Position numbers and translations under genes: made by a program. Source: an uncultured Collinsella sp. (GTDB lineage: Bacteria; Actinomycetota; Coriobacteriia; Coriobacteriales; Coriobacteriaceae). Taken from it: a DNA stretch of 15,639 bases. Below are positions 1 to 6,954 of the stretch, in pieces. The notes below the pieces were generated by a model. It was given only the letters and a program-made list of their open reading frames with translations, ran no database searches and was not told the DNA's origin. The DNA lies in NCBI GenBank assembly GCA_902489955.1, contig CABUBY010000032.1, positions 1-15,639 of the forward strand, read 5' to 3'. How positions within the stretch are numbered: position 1 is the stretch's first letter; every line of letters starts with the position of its first letter.

Positions 1-958
1 CGGGTCGCGTGCAGCCAAGCTCGGCTCCCAGAGCCTCGGCGAGCCTTCGCATCAGCGGCAGGTTTTTCTTGGAACCAATGCCGCGGCCCACCACGACCAG
101 ACGCTCGGCATCGGCAATCGATGCCTGCTGCCCCCACTCCTCGGCGGGAATCGAGATCTCGACACGGGCCTTAACGTCTTCCGCAAGCATCACCTGGGTG
201 ATCGTGCTGGAGCGGCTATAGTCAAACTCGGGCGCCTTAAAGATACCGGAGCGCACCGTTGCCATCTGCGGACGGTGGTTGGGGCAAATGATGGTGGCCA
301 TCAAGTTGCCACCAAACGCCGGGCGCGTCTGCTGCAGCAAGCCCGTCTCCGTATCCATCGAAAGCACGGTGCAGTCAGCCGTGAGGCCCGTCTGCAGGCG
401 CACGGCAACGCCAGGCGCCAGCTCGCGGCCAAACGCGGTCGCGCCGTACAGAATTGCCTCGGGCTTGCGCTCGGCCACCAAATCGCAGATCAGCCGGGCG
501 TAGACCTCCGCATCGTTCTGGCGCAGGCGCTCGTCGCGACACACTAGGACCTCGTCCGCGCCGGCACAAACCAGGTGTTCGAGGTCCCCGAGCGAGCCCT
601 CGGGGCTCATGCCGACCAGTGCCACCAGACGGCAGCCGCGGGCATCGGCAAGCTCGCGCCCCTTGCCCATGAGCTCGTAGGCCACAGGAGCCACGGCGTC
701 GTGCTCGTCAGTCTGCACGAAGACCCAAATGTCTCGATATGCGTCAAGGTCTACCGCACCGGCGGCCTCGTCGCGCTCGATCGAGATGGCGTTGACGGGG
801 CAGGCGTCGACGCACCCGCCACACAGGATACAGCCGTCGGTTACGCGGGCACAGCGATTGGGGCGCTCGCCCTCCACCACAATGCCGCCCGAGGCACAGG
901 CGCGAACGCAGCGACCGCAGCCGATACAGGCTTCGCTATCGATAATCAGTCCGCTCAT
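1..958 (-). CDS. etfA: Electron transfer flavoprotein alpha subunit with N-terminal ferredoxin domain (partial, C-terminus outside window)
   Basis: The reading frame runs open from an ATG at 958 to the left edge, giving 319 residues. Residues 11-21 read CIGCGRCVRAC and residues 43-54 CILCGGCVDACP, two classical CxxCxxCxxxC [4Fe-4S] motifs. An ETF-alpha N-terminal domain follows (around 70-250), then the start of the FAD-binding C-terminal domain (VVVGRGIGSKKN near 285, GCTRP at the edge). The last stretch of the FAD domain is missing only because the window ends. EtfA with a fused ferredoxin module is known from flavin-based electron-bifurcating complexes such as LctC and CarE of Acetobacterium. 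It should pass electrons between FAD in EtfA, the bifurcating FAD in EtfB and low-potential ferredoxin. The ATG lies directly after the etfB stop (TAGATG), with GAGGGG nine bases upstream inside etfB, so the two are translationally coupled. The partner dehydrogenase is encoded upstream. Identification is firm; the exact substrate is inferred from the neighbour. Confidence 0.93.
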   Translation of the reverse strand, partial: MSGLIIDSEACIGCGRCVRACASGGIVVEGERPNRCARVTDGCILCGGCVDACPVNAISIERDEAAGAVDLDAYRDIWVFVQTDEHDAVAPVAYELMGKGRELADARGCRLVALVGMSPEGSLGDLEHLVCAGADEVLVCRDERLRQNDAEVYARLICDLVAERKPEAILYGATAFGRELAPGVAVRLQTGLTADCTVLSMDTETGLLQQTRPAFGGNLMATIICPNHRPQMATVRSGIFKAPEFDYSRSSTITQVMLAEDVKARVEISIPAEEWGQQASIADAERLVVVGRGIGSKKNLPLMRRLAEALGAELGCTRP

Positions 959-1774
959 CTATGCCATCCCCTCGATAATCTTGGCAAGTTTTACCGCCTG
1001 CTCGGACGCCGTTCCCTCAACGGCCTCGCACGTTTGATCACGGTCGGGCACAAACGAGCGCACGACCTGCGTCGGTGATCCGGCAAGACCGCAACGCGAG
1101 GGATCGGCGTTCACGTCGGCGGCACTGACCACGCGCACGTCCGCCTCCTCTGCCGCGCGAATACCGGCAATACTCGGCATACGCAACTGGCCAATCTCCT
1201 TGGCGGTCGTCATCGCGCACGGCATCTCAAGGTACACCGTCTCCTCGCCGGCATCGCATCCGTGAACGAGCGCCAGCGAGCCACACGTCGTAAAGCCCGC
1301 GCTTTGCACGCAGCTCACGTCGGTCACGCAGGGGATCTCAAAGGCACCGGCAAGCTCGGGGCCGATCTGGGCCGTATCGCCGTCCACTGCCATCTTGCCG
1401 CAGATGAGCAGGTCGAAGTCCTCATCGAGCGCCTCGATACCGCATTTGAGGGCATAGGTGGTGGCTAGGGTATCGGCACCTGCAAAGGCGCGATCGGTCA
1501 GCAGCAGCGCGTCCTCGGCGCCTCGAGCGATGCAGTCGCGCAGCAGCGACTCGGTCGCGGGGATGCCCATCGACACCACCGTCACGCGCACATCCATGCC
1601 AAAGCCGATAAAGTCGTCCTTCAGCGCCAGCGCGCATTCCAAAGCGCTCGCGTCAAAGGGATTAATGACCGCCTGTTTGCCATCGCGCACGATGGTATTG
1701 GTCTTGGGGTCCATCTTGACCTCGGTGCTTCCCGGCACCGCCTTGACGCACACCACCATATGGAAATCGCTCAT
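959..1774 (-). CDS. etfB: Electron transfer flavoprotein beta subunit
   Basis: A 271-residue protein matching the ETF beta family (usual length 250-270). Visible family marks are the N-terminal VVCVKAVPGSTEV strand, NPFDASALECAL, VVSMGIPATESLLRDCIARGAEDALLLTDRAFAGADT, and KMAVDGDTAQIGPELA, the nucleotide/FAD-binding segment seen in bifurcating EtfB proteins. The part LRMPSIAGIRAA near residue 200 is also typical. EtfB is expected to carry the bifurcating FAD and to dock NAD(H). A GTG at 1780 overlaps the stop of the dehydrogenase gene and would add two residues. I prefer the ATG at 1774 because AAAGGGGG at 1784-1791 then has a nine-base spacing, against only three bases for the GTG. The gene sits between the dehydrogenase and etfA with no gaps, so the three products are probably made together as one complex. 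Confidence 0.94.
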   Translation of the reverse strand: MSDFHMVVCVKAVPGSTEVKMDPKTNTIVRDGKQAVINPFDASALECALALKDDFIGFGMDVRVTVVSMGIPATESLLRDCIARGAEDALLLTDRAFAGADTLATTYALKCGIEALDEDFDLLICGKMAVDGDTAQIGPELAGAFEIPCVTDVSCVQSAGFTTCGSLALVHGCDAGEETVYLEMPCAMTTAKEIGQLRMPSIAGIRAAEEADVRVVSAADVNADPSRCGLAGSPTQVVRSFVPDRDQTCEAVEGTASEQAVKLAKIIEGMA

Positions 1775-1776
1775 CT

Positions 1777-3378
1777 TCACGCGCCCCCTTTCTGGACGAG
1801 CTCATCCAAGAGCTTCTCCGAAAGCAGGTTACCGCGGCCCAGCTGCCCGGCAGGATCGAGCTGGAGCTTAAGCCGTGCCGACTCGACCATGGCCTCGTGA
1901 CCGTACATCGTCTCCAAGAAGCCCGCCTTGATCTTGCCGACACCGTGTTCGGCGGAGACGGCGCCGCCCATGACCGTGACCTCGGAAGCCCACCGGGCAA
2001 AGAGTTCTCCGCCGCGGCGGTATTCCTGCGCATCGCGCGGCAGAATGTTCACATGCAGATGGTTGTTACCGATGTGCCCCCAGGCGGCAGATTCAAACCC
2101 ACTTTCGGCCAACGTGCGGCGATAAAGGGCGATGACATCGGCCAAGCGTGCGTTGGGCACCGACATGTCCGAGCCCAGTTTGGTGATGGCGGGATCCGTG
2201 CGGCGACGCTCGTCGATGAGCATGTTGACGCTCTCGGGCACCGCATGGCGGAAGAACCGCTGGCATTCGCGATCGACCTCGGTGCGCGCAACCCAGGTCG
2301 CGTCGTCGCGGCCACCCGCAAGCTCCAAAACCCATCCCAGGTGGTACAGCTCCTCGGTCGCCTGCGCCTCGTCGTCACAGTCGAGCTCCACGTAGACACA
2401 GACCTTGGCCTCTTTGTCGAGCGCTGGCAGCGAGGCAAACGCCGTCGACTGCTCGCGCTGGCAACGTAGAATATCCAGGGCGCCAGCGTCGAAGTACTCG
2501 ATGGCAGCCGCATGGGACAGGACGGGACGCACGGAATCGGTAAAGGACACGGCCTTGTCTTCGCTATCGAAAAAGCAGCTCGCACCCCAAACGACCGCAG
2601 GCGCCGCCTGCAGGGCAATCTCGAGCTCGGTGATAACGCCGAGCGTGCCGCAAGCACCGATAAAGAGGTCGATGGCGTCCATTTCGTCCGCAACGAAATA
2701 GCCTGAGGCATTTTTTGTCTTGGGCATGGTATAGCCGGGAAGATCGAGCTCGAGCGTACGGCCCGCTGCCGTCACGAGCGACAGGTGGCGGCCCTGGGCA
2801 AAAGCCTCGCCGCGCTGAAGCTCAAGCAAATCGCCATCAGCCAGTGCGACGTGGAGTCCCGTGATATGTGGGCGCATGGGACCGTAGGCGTAGCTGCGGG
2901 CACCAGAGGCGTTACATGCCGCCATGCCGCCCAGACAGGCAGACGTCTCGGTGGGATCGGTGGGAAAGAACTGCTCGGGGGCCTCTTGGAACTCCTCGTA
3001 GGCCTCAAGCGATGCCTGGTCCCAACCAGCAGTCGGCAGCACCTTCTTGCTCAGCTGCTTGCGCAGCTCCGAGAGCACAACGCCCGGCTCCACGCGCAGC
3101 AGAAATTGGCCTTGTTCATCGCGGCGAAGGCCCAAGTAGCGATTCATACGGGAAGTATTGAGGATATGCCCGCCGTGGGGCACGGCACCGGCGGCAAGGC
3201 CGGTTCGGGCGCCCTGAACCGTTACCGGGGCACGCTCGGCATGGAGCTTTTCCAAAATGGCACGGACCTCGTCTTCCGTTGTCGGAAACGAGATGCTCGA
3301 GGCCTCGCCCGATGCGCGAGACTCATCGCGACCATACTCTTCGAACTCGTCGGTGAAGGGTTTGATGGTTGCAGACAC
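1777..3378 (-). CDS. FAD-linked 2-hydroxyacid (probably D-lactate) dehydrogenase, GlcD/LctD type
   Basis: A 533-residue flavoprotein of the PCMH-type FAD-binding oxidase family (FAD_binding_4 plus FAD-oxidase_C). Residues 51-70 (PVTVQGARTG then LAAG) form the pyrophosphate-binding loop. CLGGMAACNASGARSYAYG at 148-166, KTKNASGYFV at 220-229 and GACGTLGVITELEIAL at 241-256 complete the FAD domain. The C-terminal half has GHIGNNHLHVNI at 434-445 and SAEHGVGK at 475-482, the metal and substrate region of GlcD/LctD proteins, and the usual end DPAGQLGRGNLL. It is first in an operon with etfB and ferredoxin-fused etfA, the gene set of the confurcating lactate dehydrogenase of Acetobacterium woodii, though in a different order. 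Lactate is therefore the best guess; glycolate, 2-hydroxyglutarate or another 2-hydroxyacid cannot be excluded. The start is GTG at 3378 with AAAGGGGG seven bases upstream. No iron-sulfur GlcF partner is visible. Confidence 0.88.
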   Translation of the reverse strand: MSATIKPFTDEFEEYGRDESRASGEASSISFPTTEDEVRAILEKLHAERAPVTVQGARTGLAAGAVPHGGHILNTSRMNRYLGLRRDEQGQFLLRVEPGVVLSELRKQLSKKVLPTAGWDQASLEAYEEFQEAPEQFFPTDPTETSACLGGMAACNASGARSYAYGPMRPHITGLHVALADGDLLELQRGEAFAQGRHLSLVTAAGRTLELDLPGYTMPKTKNASGYFVADEMDAIDLFIGACGTLGVITELEIALQAAPAVVWGASCFFDSEDKAVSFTDSVRPVLSHAAAIEYFDAGALDILRCQREQSTAFASLPALDKEAKVCVYVELDCDDEAQATEELYHLGWVLELAGGRDDATWVARTEVDRECQRFFRHAVPESVNMLIDERRRTDPAITKLGSDMSVPNARLADVIALYRRTLAESGFESAAWGHIGNNHLHVNILPRDAQEYRRGGELFARWASEVTVMGGAVSAEHGVGKIKAGFLETMYGHEAMVESARLKLQLDPAGQLGRGNLLSEKLLDELVQKGGA

Positions 3379-3562
3379 GCGAACTCCCCCTTTAGCTAAC
3401 TACAGTGTTTGCAGGGAGATGTTACCGCATCGTTTCGTCGACGTGTTCGAGACCGTCTCCATAATTGGCGATTTTTACGTTCGTGCAATTCGGCGAGCGG
3501 CTTGATTTCCTCGGCAGACGATGCTTTTGGCACATATGGCCCCGCCGTCGCCGACCGCGCGA

Positions 3563-3591
3563 TTGTCGCTTGAAAAAAGTTGGAGTATTTT
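3563..3591 (+). promoter_or_regulatory. Candidate sigma-70 type promoter for the surface-protein cluster
   Basis: TTGTCG at 3563-3568 and TATTTT at 3586-3591 are separated by 17 bases, each matching four of six consensus positions. It sits in an A/T-rich patch about 135 bases upstream of the first start codon. This would leave a leader of roughly 125 bases that contains the TTGGTCA direct repeat. Confidence 0.35.
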
Positions 3592-3632
3592 TTGCCGCCT
3601 TTTACCTGCGGAGACACCAATCCGTCAAGCAT

Positions 3633-3650
3633 TTGGTCAGCAATTGGTCA
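3633..3650 (+). repeat. Short direct repeat TTGGTCA x2 with 11-base periodicity
   Basis: TTGGTCA occurs at 3633-3639 and again at 3644-3650, separated by GCAA. One helical turn between copies fits a protein-binding site read on one face of the DNA. It lies between the candidate promoter and the ribosome binding site AGGGAGGT (3713-3720). Confidence 0.4.
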
Positions 3651-3724
3651 AGTAGTGGCTGATACCGTCGGCATCGACAGCCAAAACCGACAGAAGTCTT
3701 GGCCCCAGAAGCAGGGAGGTTCCC

Positions 3725-4021
3725 ATGGCATATTACTGGCCCCAGTACGGCATCGCCATCGAAGTCGACGACGATCCCCATCTCCTGCCTTTCGACGAAG
3801 AGGCATTCCCCGATACGACGGTCTACCACGTTACCACCGATGTGATCTGCGACCCCGAGTCGTTCTCGGCGCTCGCCCACCGCATCGCGCATATCCACGA
3901 CATCGAGCTCCCTCCCAACTTCGACGAGCTTGTCTACTCACGCCGCCTGATGCTTCACATGCTCTTTGGAGCGAACCCGTCCACCTTTGCGCGCATCTAT
4001 ACCGCCAAGGATGCCGCATGA
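3725..4021 (+). CDS. Small conserved-looking protein of unknown function, possible reduced DUF559/Vsr-fold relative
   Basis: A 98-residue acidic protein with its own strong ribosome binding site (AGGGAGGT, four bases before the ATG). No signal peptide or membrane segment is visible, so it is probably cytoplasmic. I do not recognise the family with certainty. The N-terminal part YYWPQYGIAIEVDDDPHL followed by a strand TTVYHVTTDVI and a helix with PESFSALAHRIAHI recalls the core of Vsr/DUF559-type PD-(D/E)xK proteins, where a strand ending in E/D-x-D is followed by a strand such as V-x-R-V-T and an amphipathic helix. The usual upstream part of that fold is absent. Its stop overlaps the next start (ATGA at 4018-4021), so it is coupled to the membrane-anchored protein that follows. 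That it is a real gene is well supported; the fold assignment is an inference. Confidence 0.75.
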   Translation: MAYYWPQYGIAIEVDDDPHLLPFDEEAFPDTTVYHVTTDVICDPESFSALAHRIAHIHDIELPPNFDELVYSRRLMLHMLFGANPSTFARIYTAKDAA

Positions 4022-4527
4022 GCGCGAAGAAGCCACCCCACTTTGCAGGCCTGGGTCGTCGCAAGAAGCTCATCGTTGCCTGCTTGGCCATCGTCTGTGC
4101 CCTTGTCGCCGTAGGACTATACGCTTGGCAGTCGCAGCCCGTACCCGAGGCGGGCGCTTCGGTTACGACGGCCGAGGGCAAAACGCGTCAGGAAATCCAA
4201 GATGAGCTCGACGCCATCGTCCGCGACAACATGATGACGATTTCGGTCGCACCGGTCGCTCAGCTGCAGGAGGACGGCAAGCTGCGCGTCAACGTGCAAA
4301 ACGTCCAAGACAATAAATTTCCCCAGCGATTCCGCGTCATCCAAAACGACGAGACCATGTACGAATCCGGTGTGGTCGAGACCGGCAAGACAATCGAAAC
4401 GTGCCCCGCCGGCGACATCAAAGAAGGCGAGGCGTACATCGAGATCCAGGCACTCGATGCCAAGACCCTCGACAGCCACGGCAATCCGACACGTGTCAAG
4501 GTGCGGGTTGAGCAAGCCGAGAACTAG
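4018..4527 (+). CDS. Membrane-anchored extracellular protein with a single Ig-like beta domain
   Basis: A 169-residue protein. A basic N-terminus (GLGRRKK, 11-17) is followed by one hydrophobic segment at 18-37 and an acidic, soluble remainder, so the topology is N-in with the C-terminal domain outside. Residues 73-165 alternate strands and turns (ISVAPVAQLQEDGKLRVNVQN, FRVIQNDETMYESGVVETGKTIE, EGEAYIEIQALD), like the Ig-type domains of surface-assembly proteins in Firmicutes and Actinobacteria. Cys129 is the only cysteine outside the membrane segment. An in-frame reading extends upstream to 3580, but it would run through the previous gene out of frame and has no ribosome binding site. The ATG at 4018, coupled through ATGA, is the sensible start. 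I infer a role in tethering or assembling the secreted proteins encoded downstream. Confidence 0.82.
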   Translation: MSAKKPPHFAGLGRRKKLIVACLAIVCALVAVGLYAWQSQPVPEAGASVTTAEGKTRQEIQDELDAIVRDNMMTISVAPVAQLQEDGKLRVNVQNVQDNKFPQRFRVIQNDETMYESGVVETGKTIETCPAGDIKEGEAYIEIQALDAKTLDSHGNPTRVKVRVEQAEN

Positions 4528-4580
4528 CTTTTCCGGCCGACGCGGCACCGTACGCAATTCACCAGCATTCGTCCAATCAT

Positions 4581-4597
4581 CGCGGGGACGGCCCGCG
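4581..4597 (+). other. GC-rich hairpin just upstream of the secreted protein gene
   Basis: CGCGGG (4581-4586) and CCCGCG (4592-4597) can pair round the loop GACGG. There is no T-run after it, so it is not a typical intrinsic terminator. It ends eight bases before the AAAGGA ribosome binding site at 4606-4611 and may stabilise the mRNA end or tune expression of the downstream gene relative to the upstream pair. Confidence 0.35.
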
Positions 4598-4617
4598 GCG
4601 AATAGAAAGGAACGACC

Positions 4618-5217
4618 ATGGACATCACCAGGAACATGAACGGAGCCAGAGCGCTCGTCGTGGGCGCAGGGCTCGCGCTCGCGCTCGCAATGGGCGCCGC
4701 CCCGACGCCAGCTATGGCGGCCGGGCGCGTTGGAACCACGAAAGTAATGGTCAGGACCGAGATCGACAACGTTGAGTTCAAAGTTCCGACGGTTATTCCC
4801 TTCGTCGCCAAGGCCGACGGCACGCTTCAGGGCCCCTCAGAAGACGCGACCACCATCGACAATCATTCGGCCTACGGCATCCATGTCACCAACATGAAGA
4901 TCGACGCCATGAACACCTGGACCATTGCTGCCGACGCCAAGGCCGGAACCGCGCAGAACTCCATCGACTTTAAGGTCGGCCCCGACGGAGCACTCCAGAA
5001 CGCCAGCGCCGCAATGCAGGGGACGGGCCTCGATCTTTCCAAGAACGCAGCCTTCGACATGGGCTACCAGGGCATTGCCGGCGGCACGGACAAAATTAAG
5101 CTCAAGACAAGCGGAAACGTCGCCCGCGTCACGCGCGACATCTTCCGCGTAACCGGCGAAGGCGATCAGGTTGCAACGATCACCTGGACGGTCGAGCCCG
5201 GTGCGCACGCGGCATAA
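4618..5217 (+). CDS. Secreted surface protein with WxL-like motifs
   Basis: A 199-residue protein with a clear signal peptide: Arg at 5 and 11, a hydrophobic core at 12-30 and a likely cut after PAMA (34/35). The mature part is about 165 residues of predicted beta structure with no cysteine and no membrane anchor. A segment VEFKVPTVIPFVAKADGTL (52-70) is followed by IDNHSAYGIHVTNMKI (80-95), and the protein has two tryptophan motifs, W101-T-I and W190-T-V, the latter in the ending ITWTVEPG. WxL surface domains also have two W-x-L motifs, one mid-domain and one at the very end, so I infer a WxL-like fold; a TasA/camelysin-like beta sandwich is an alternative. The ribosome binding site AAAGGA lies six bases before the ATG. 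It overlaps the following LAxTG gene and probably works with it. Confidence 0.82.
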   Translation: MDITRNMNGARALVVGAGLALALAMGAAPTPAMAAGRVGTTKVMVRTEIDNVEFKVPTVIPFVAKADGTLQGPSEDATTIDNHSAYGIHVTNMKIDAMNTWTIAADAKAGTAQNSIDFKVGPDGALQNASAAMQGTGLDLSKNAAFDMGYQGIAGGTDKIKLKTSGNVARVTRDIFRVTGEGDQVATITWTVEPGAHAA

Positions 5218-5482
5218 GGCCGTCGCCCTGGCCGCCGCCGTCAGCATCCTAGCGTTTGGGCCAGCCATGGCCTTTGCCCAGCAAGAACAGGCGCAGGCCG
5301 CCACGCAAGTGACGGTCGACCTCTCGGAGCTCGACCGCGGCGACCGCGAGGAACCGTTGGCGCAGACAGGCGACAGACGATGGCTCTTGGCAGCAGGCGC
5401 CACAGCAGCAGGCGCGGGGACCGCCGGCCTCGGGCTGCACATCAAACGCAGCCAGAAACAAAACACGGACAGGCCGCACTAA
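5201..5482 (+). CDS. Very short sortase-anchored protein with LAQTG signal (CscD-like)
   Basis: With the GTG at 5201 this is a 93-residue protein made of a signal peptide (RTRHK, then a hydrophobic core, cut after AFA at 26/27), about 26 extracellular residues (27-52), the sorting motif LAQTG at 53-57, a hydrophobic segment at 61-79 and a basic tail IKRSQK. LAxTG, rather than LPxTG, is the motif of class E sortases in Actinobacteria. The reading frame extends to a TTG at 5171, but GTG gives a signal peptide of normal length. The gene overlaps the end of the preceding secreted-protein gene by 17 bases in another frame. No sortase gene lies in the window. Small cell-wall anchored proteins of about 100 residues accompany WxL proteins in csc clusters as CscD, and this is the closest parallel I know. 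The start codon choice is less certain than the gene itself. Confidence 0.82.
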   Translation: MRTRHKAVALAAAVSILAFGPAMAFAQQEQAQAATQVTVDLSELDRGDREEPLAQTGDRRWLLAAGATAAGAGTAGLGLHIKRSQKQNTDRPH

Positions 5483-5500
5483 ATTAGCTAAGGAGACCCC

Positions 5501-6931
5501 ATGGCATCGAAGAACCTTTTGCCCGTCGTCGCACTCTGCGGCGCGCTCGCAACCGGAACGCCTGTCGCCGCTTGGGCGACTCCCGTCATGGCAGACTCCT
5601 TACCAGCAGCCCTAAGCTCCGCACCAAATCCGTCGAGCGCCATTGCGTGCAAGCGTTTTTCGATCGCACAGGCCGCAATCTCGACCTCGGGATGCCTTCG
5701 TCGTAATACGGACGGCTCGATAGTCGTGGATATCAATCGTTCGAACAAGGCAAACGGCTCCCAGGCGGGGTGCGCCGTCTGCACGTGGCGCTCGGTTGTG
5801 CTCGATGCAGATGGCGATCCATGCAATTTAGAGCTGCGCATCGACATCGCTTCGATCGATGACTCGGCGAACGGAGCGAAGGTCACCTTCGACGGTACGT
5901 TTTTCGAGAAAGGAGGCGGTATATGTCTGGGCTGCGCCGCCGCGAATGCAGACGACACGCAGCCCACCCTCTCATTCACGGCATCGTTGCGGCTGACCAA
6001 AGCCGGCACCGATGCCATCGCGGCGGGAGAAGCGTCCCTGCTGTTCTACGCCGTCAGTACCAAAGACACAGACGCTCATTTCGAGAAGCCAGCCGGATCA
6101 CTCAGCCTTACACGAGGGATAGAGGCAGGCCCTATTGAAATCGATGCCCGCGCGCAAAGCAGGCAACGCATTCTTGCCGACCCGGCGCTTCTCGAAATGG
6201 AGTGGAACGGATCCGGAGCCATCGGAATTCTCCCCTCCGCGTTTGACGCCAAGACGCTCCCCCCAAACGACGAACCCATCAACGCAACCATACAAGAAGA
6301 GAGCGCGGACAAAGAAGCAGGTGCGGGCGACACGCCGTCGCCGACAAACAGCGTCCCAGCTTCTTTCGAAGCGCCGAATGAGCCCGCTGCCGATCCAAAC
6401 GATCCCGAGTTCGCGGACAGTCTGGGGCTTGCTGATCCTCAAGAGATCGATGAAGGTAACTGCTGCGTGCTTGCCGCGCTCGACCACACGGAGGTCATCG
6501 ACGCTGCGAACATCGAAGTTGCCGCCGCCAATCAGCCCGTCCGCAAGTCGGCTATCATCGCATTTCCTGAATCCATCGAAGTCGTCTTTTTGCCATCGGG
6601 CGAGGTCGTGGCCCCAACACTGCTCACCTTGTTGGGCGCCAAGAATACTCGAAACGAAATTAAAAAGGTCACAGTTGTCGACCCTGCAACCACCGCCAAG
6701 CTGCGTCTATACGCCGTTGCTCCAGACGGAGGCAAGACCTTGGAATTCGATGGCGACACACTCCTGGCCTGGCGACGTCTGGACATTATGCAAGACGTCT
6801 CGTATCAGATCGAACTCGAAGGGTTTGATCGTGCCCGCGATGCCAATATCATCGCCGCGGCTATTGAATCCCCACAGCGGCTTATGACACTGCGCTTTGA
6901 ATACTATCCCTATGTCCCGACAACCACCTGA
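5501..6931 (+). CDS. Large secreted cysteine-containing surface protein, unknown function
   Basis: A 476-residue exported protein starting at ATG 5501 with TAAGGAG five bases upstream. The N-terminus has a hydrophobic core (6-25) and likely signal peptidase sites AWA (24-26) or VMA (29-31). Two beta-rich parts, about 45-245 and 335-470, are joined by an acidic Pro/Ala/Glu-rich linker (about 250-318). The mature protein has nine cysteines: 50, 65, 91, 94, 108, 142, 145, 321 and 322. These include CAVC and CLGC pairs and a vicinal Cys-Cys. The C-terminal part (SIEVVFLPSGEVVAPTLLTLLGAKN, then EIKKVTVVD) follows the same order as the VPTVIPF...TLQGP...IDN...IHVTNMKID stretch of the smaller secreted protein, so they may share a domain. 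The end MTLRFEYYP stands where the smaller protein has ITWTVEPG. No transmembrane anchor or sorting signal is present. I do not recognise a named family. Confidence 0.82.
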   Translation: MASKNLLPVVALCGALATGTPVAAWATPVMADSLPAALSSAPNPSSAIACKRFSIAQAAISTSGCLRRNTDGSIVVDINRSNKANGSQAGCAVCTWRSVVLDADGDPCNLELRIDIASIDDSANGAKVTFDGTFFEKGGGICLGCAAANADDTQPTLSFTASLRLTKAGTDAIAAGEASLLFYAVSTKDTDAHFEKPAGSLSLTRGIEAGPIEIDARAQSRQRILADPALLEMEWNGSGAIGILPSAFDAKTLPPNDEPINATIQEESADKEAGAGDTPSPTNSVPASFEAPNEPAADPNDPEFADSLGLADPQEIDEGNCCVLAALDHTEVIDAANIEVAAANQPVRKSAIIAFPESIEVVFLPSGEVVAPTLLTLLGAKNTRNEIKKVTVVDPATTAKLRLYAVAPDGGKTLEFDGDTLLAWRRLDIMQDVSYQIELEGFDRARDANIIAAAIESPQRLMTLRFEYYPYVPTTT

Positions 6932-6954
6932 GGCTTAAATGCCGCGCATCATTC

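Larger units (their letters stand above)
3379..3724. promoter_or_regulatory. Divergent intergenic control region between the lactate dehydrogenase/Etf operon and the surface-protein cluster
   Basis: This 346-base stretch holds no gene I can support. It contains two small perfect palindromes near the dehydrogenase side, CGTCGACG at 3436-3443 and GAGACCGTCTC at 3449-3459, which could be operators. It also has A/T-rich patches, unusual against the surrounding G+C, around 3466-3480 and 3571-3594. A minus-strand -10-like TAACAT occurs at 3420-3425, but I found no convincing -35 partner. The plus-strand promoter candidate and the direct repeat are listed separately. Confidence 0.5.

Noticed and set aside
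1897..2469. Plus-strand 190-residue frame opposite the dehydrogenase gene
   Set aside because: Antisense shadow of a clear GlcD-type gene; its translation shows no domain.
3396..3632. Minus-strand 78-residue frame in the divergent control region
   Set aside because: Basic, composition-driven sequence with no recognisable motif, covering the likely promoter region of two divergent operons.
3580..4017. Upstream in-frame extension of the membrane-anchored protein (315-residue reading)
   Set aside because: It overlaps the 98-residue gene in another frame, starts without a ribosome binding site, and puts the hydrophobic anchor in the middle. The ATGA-coupled start at 4018 explains the gene better.
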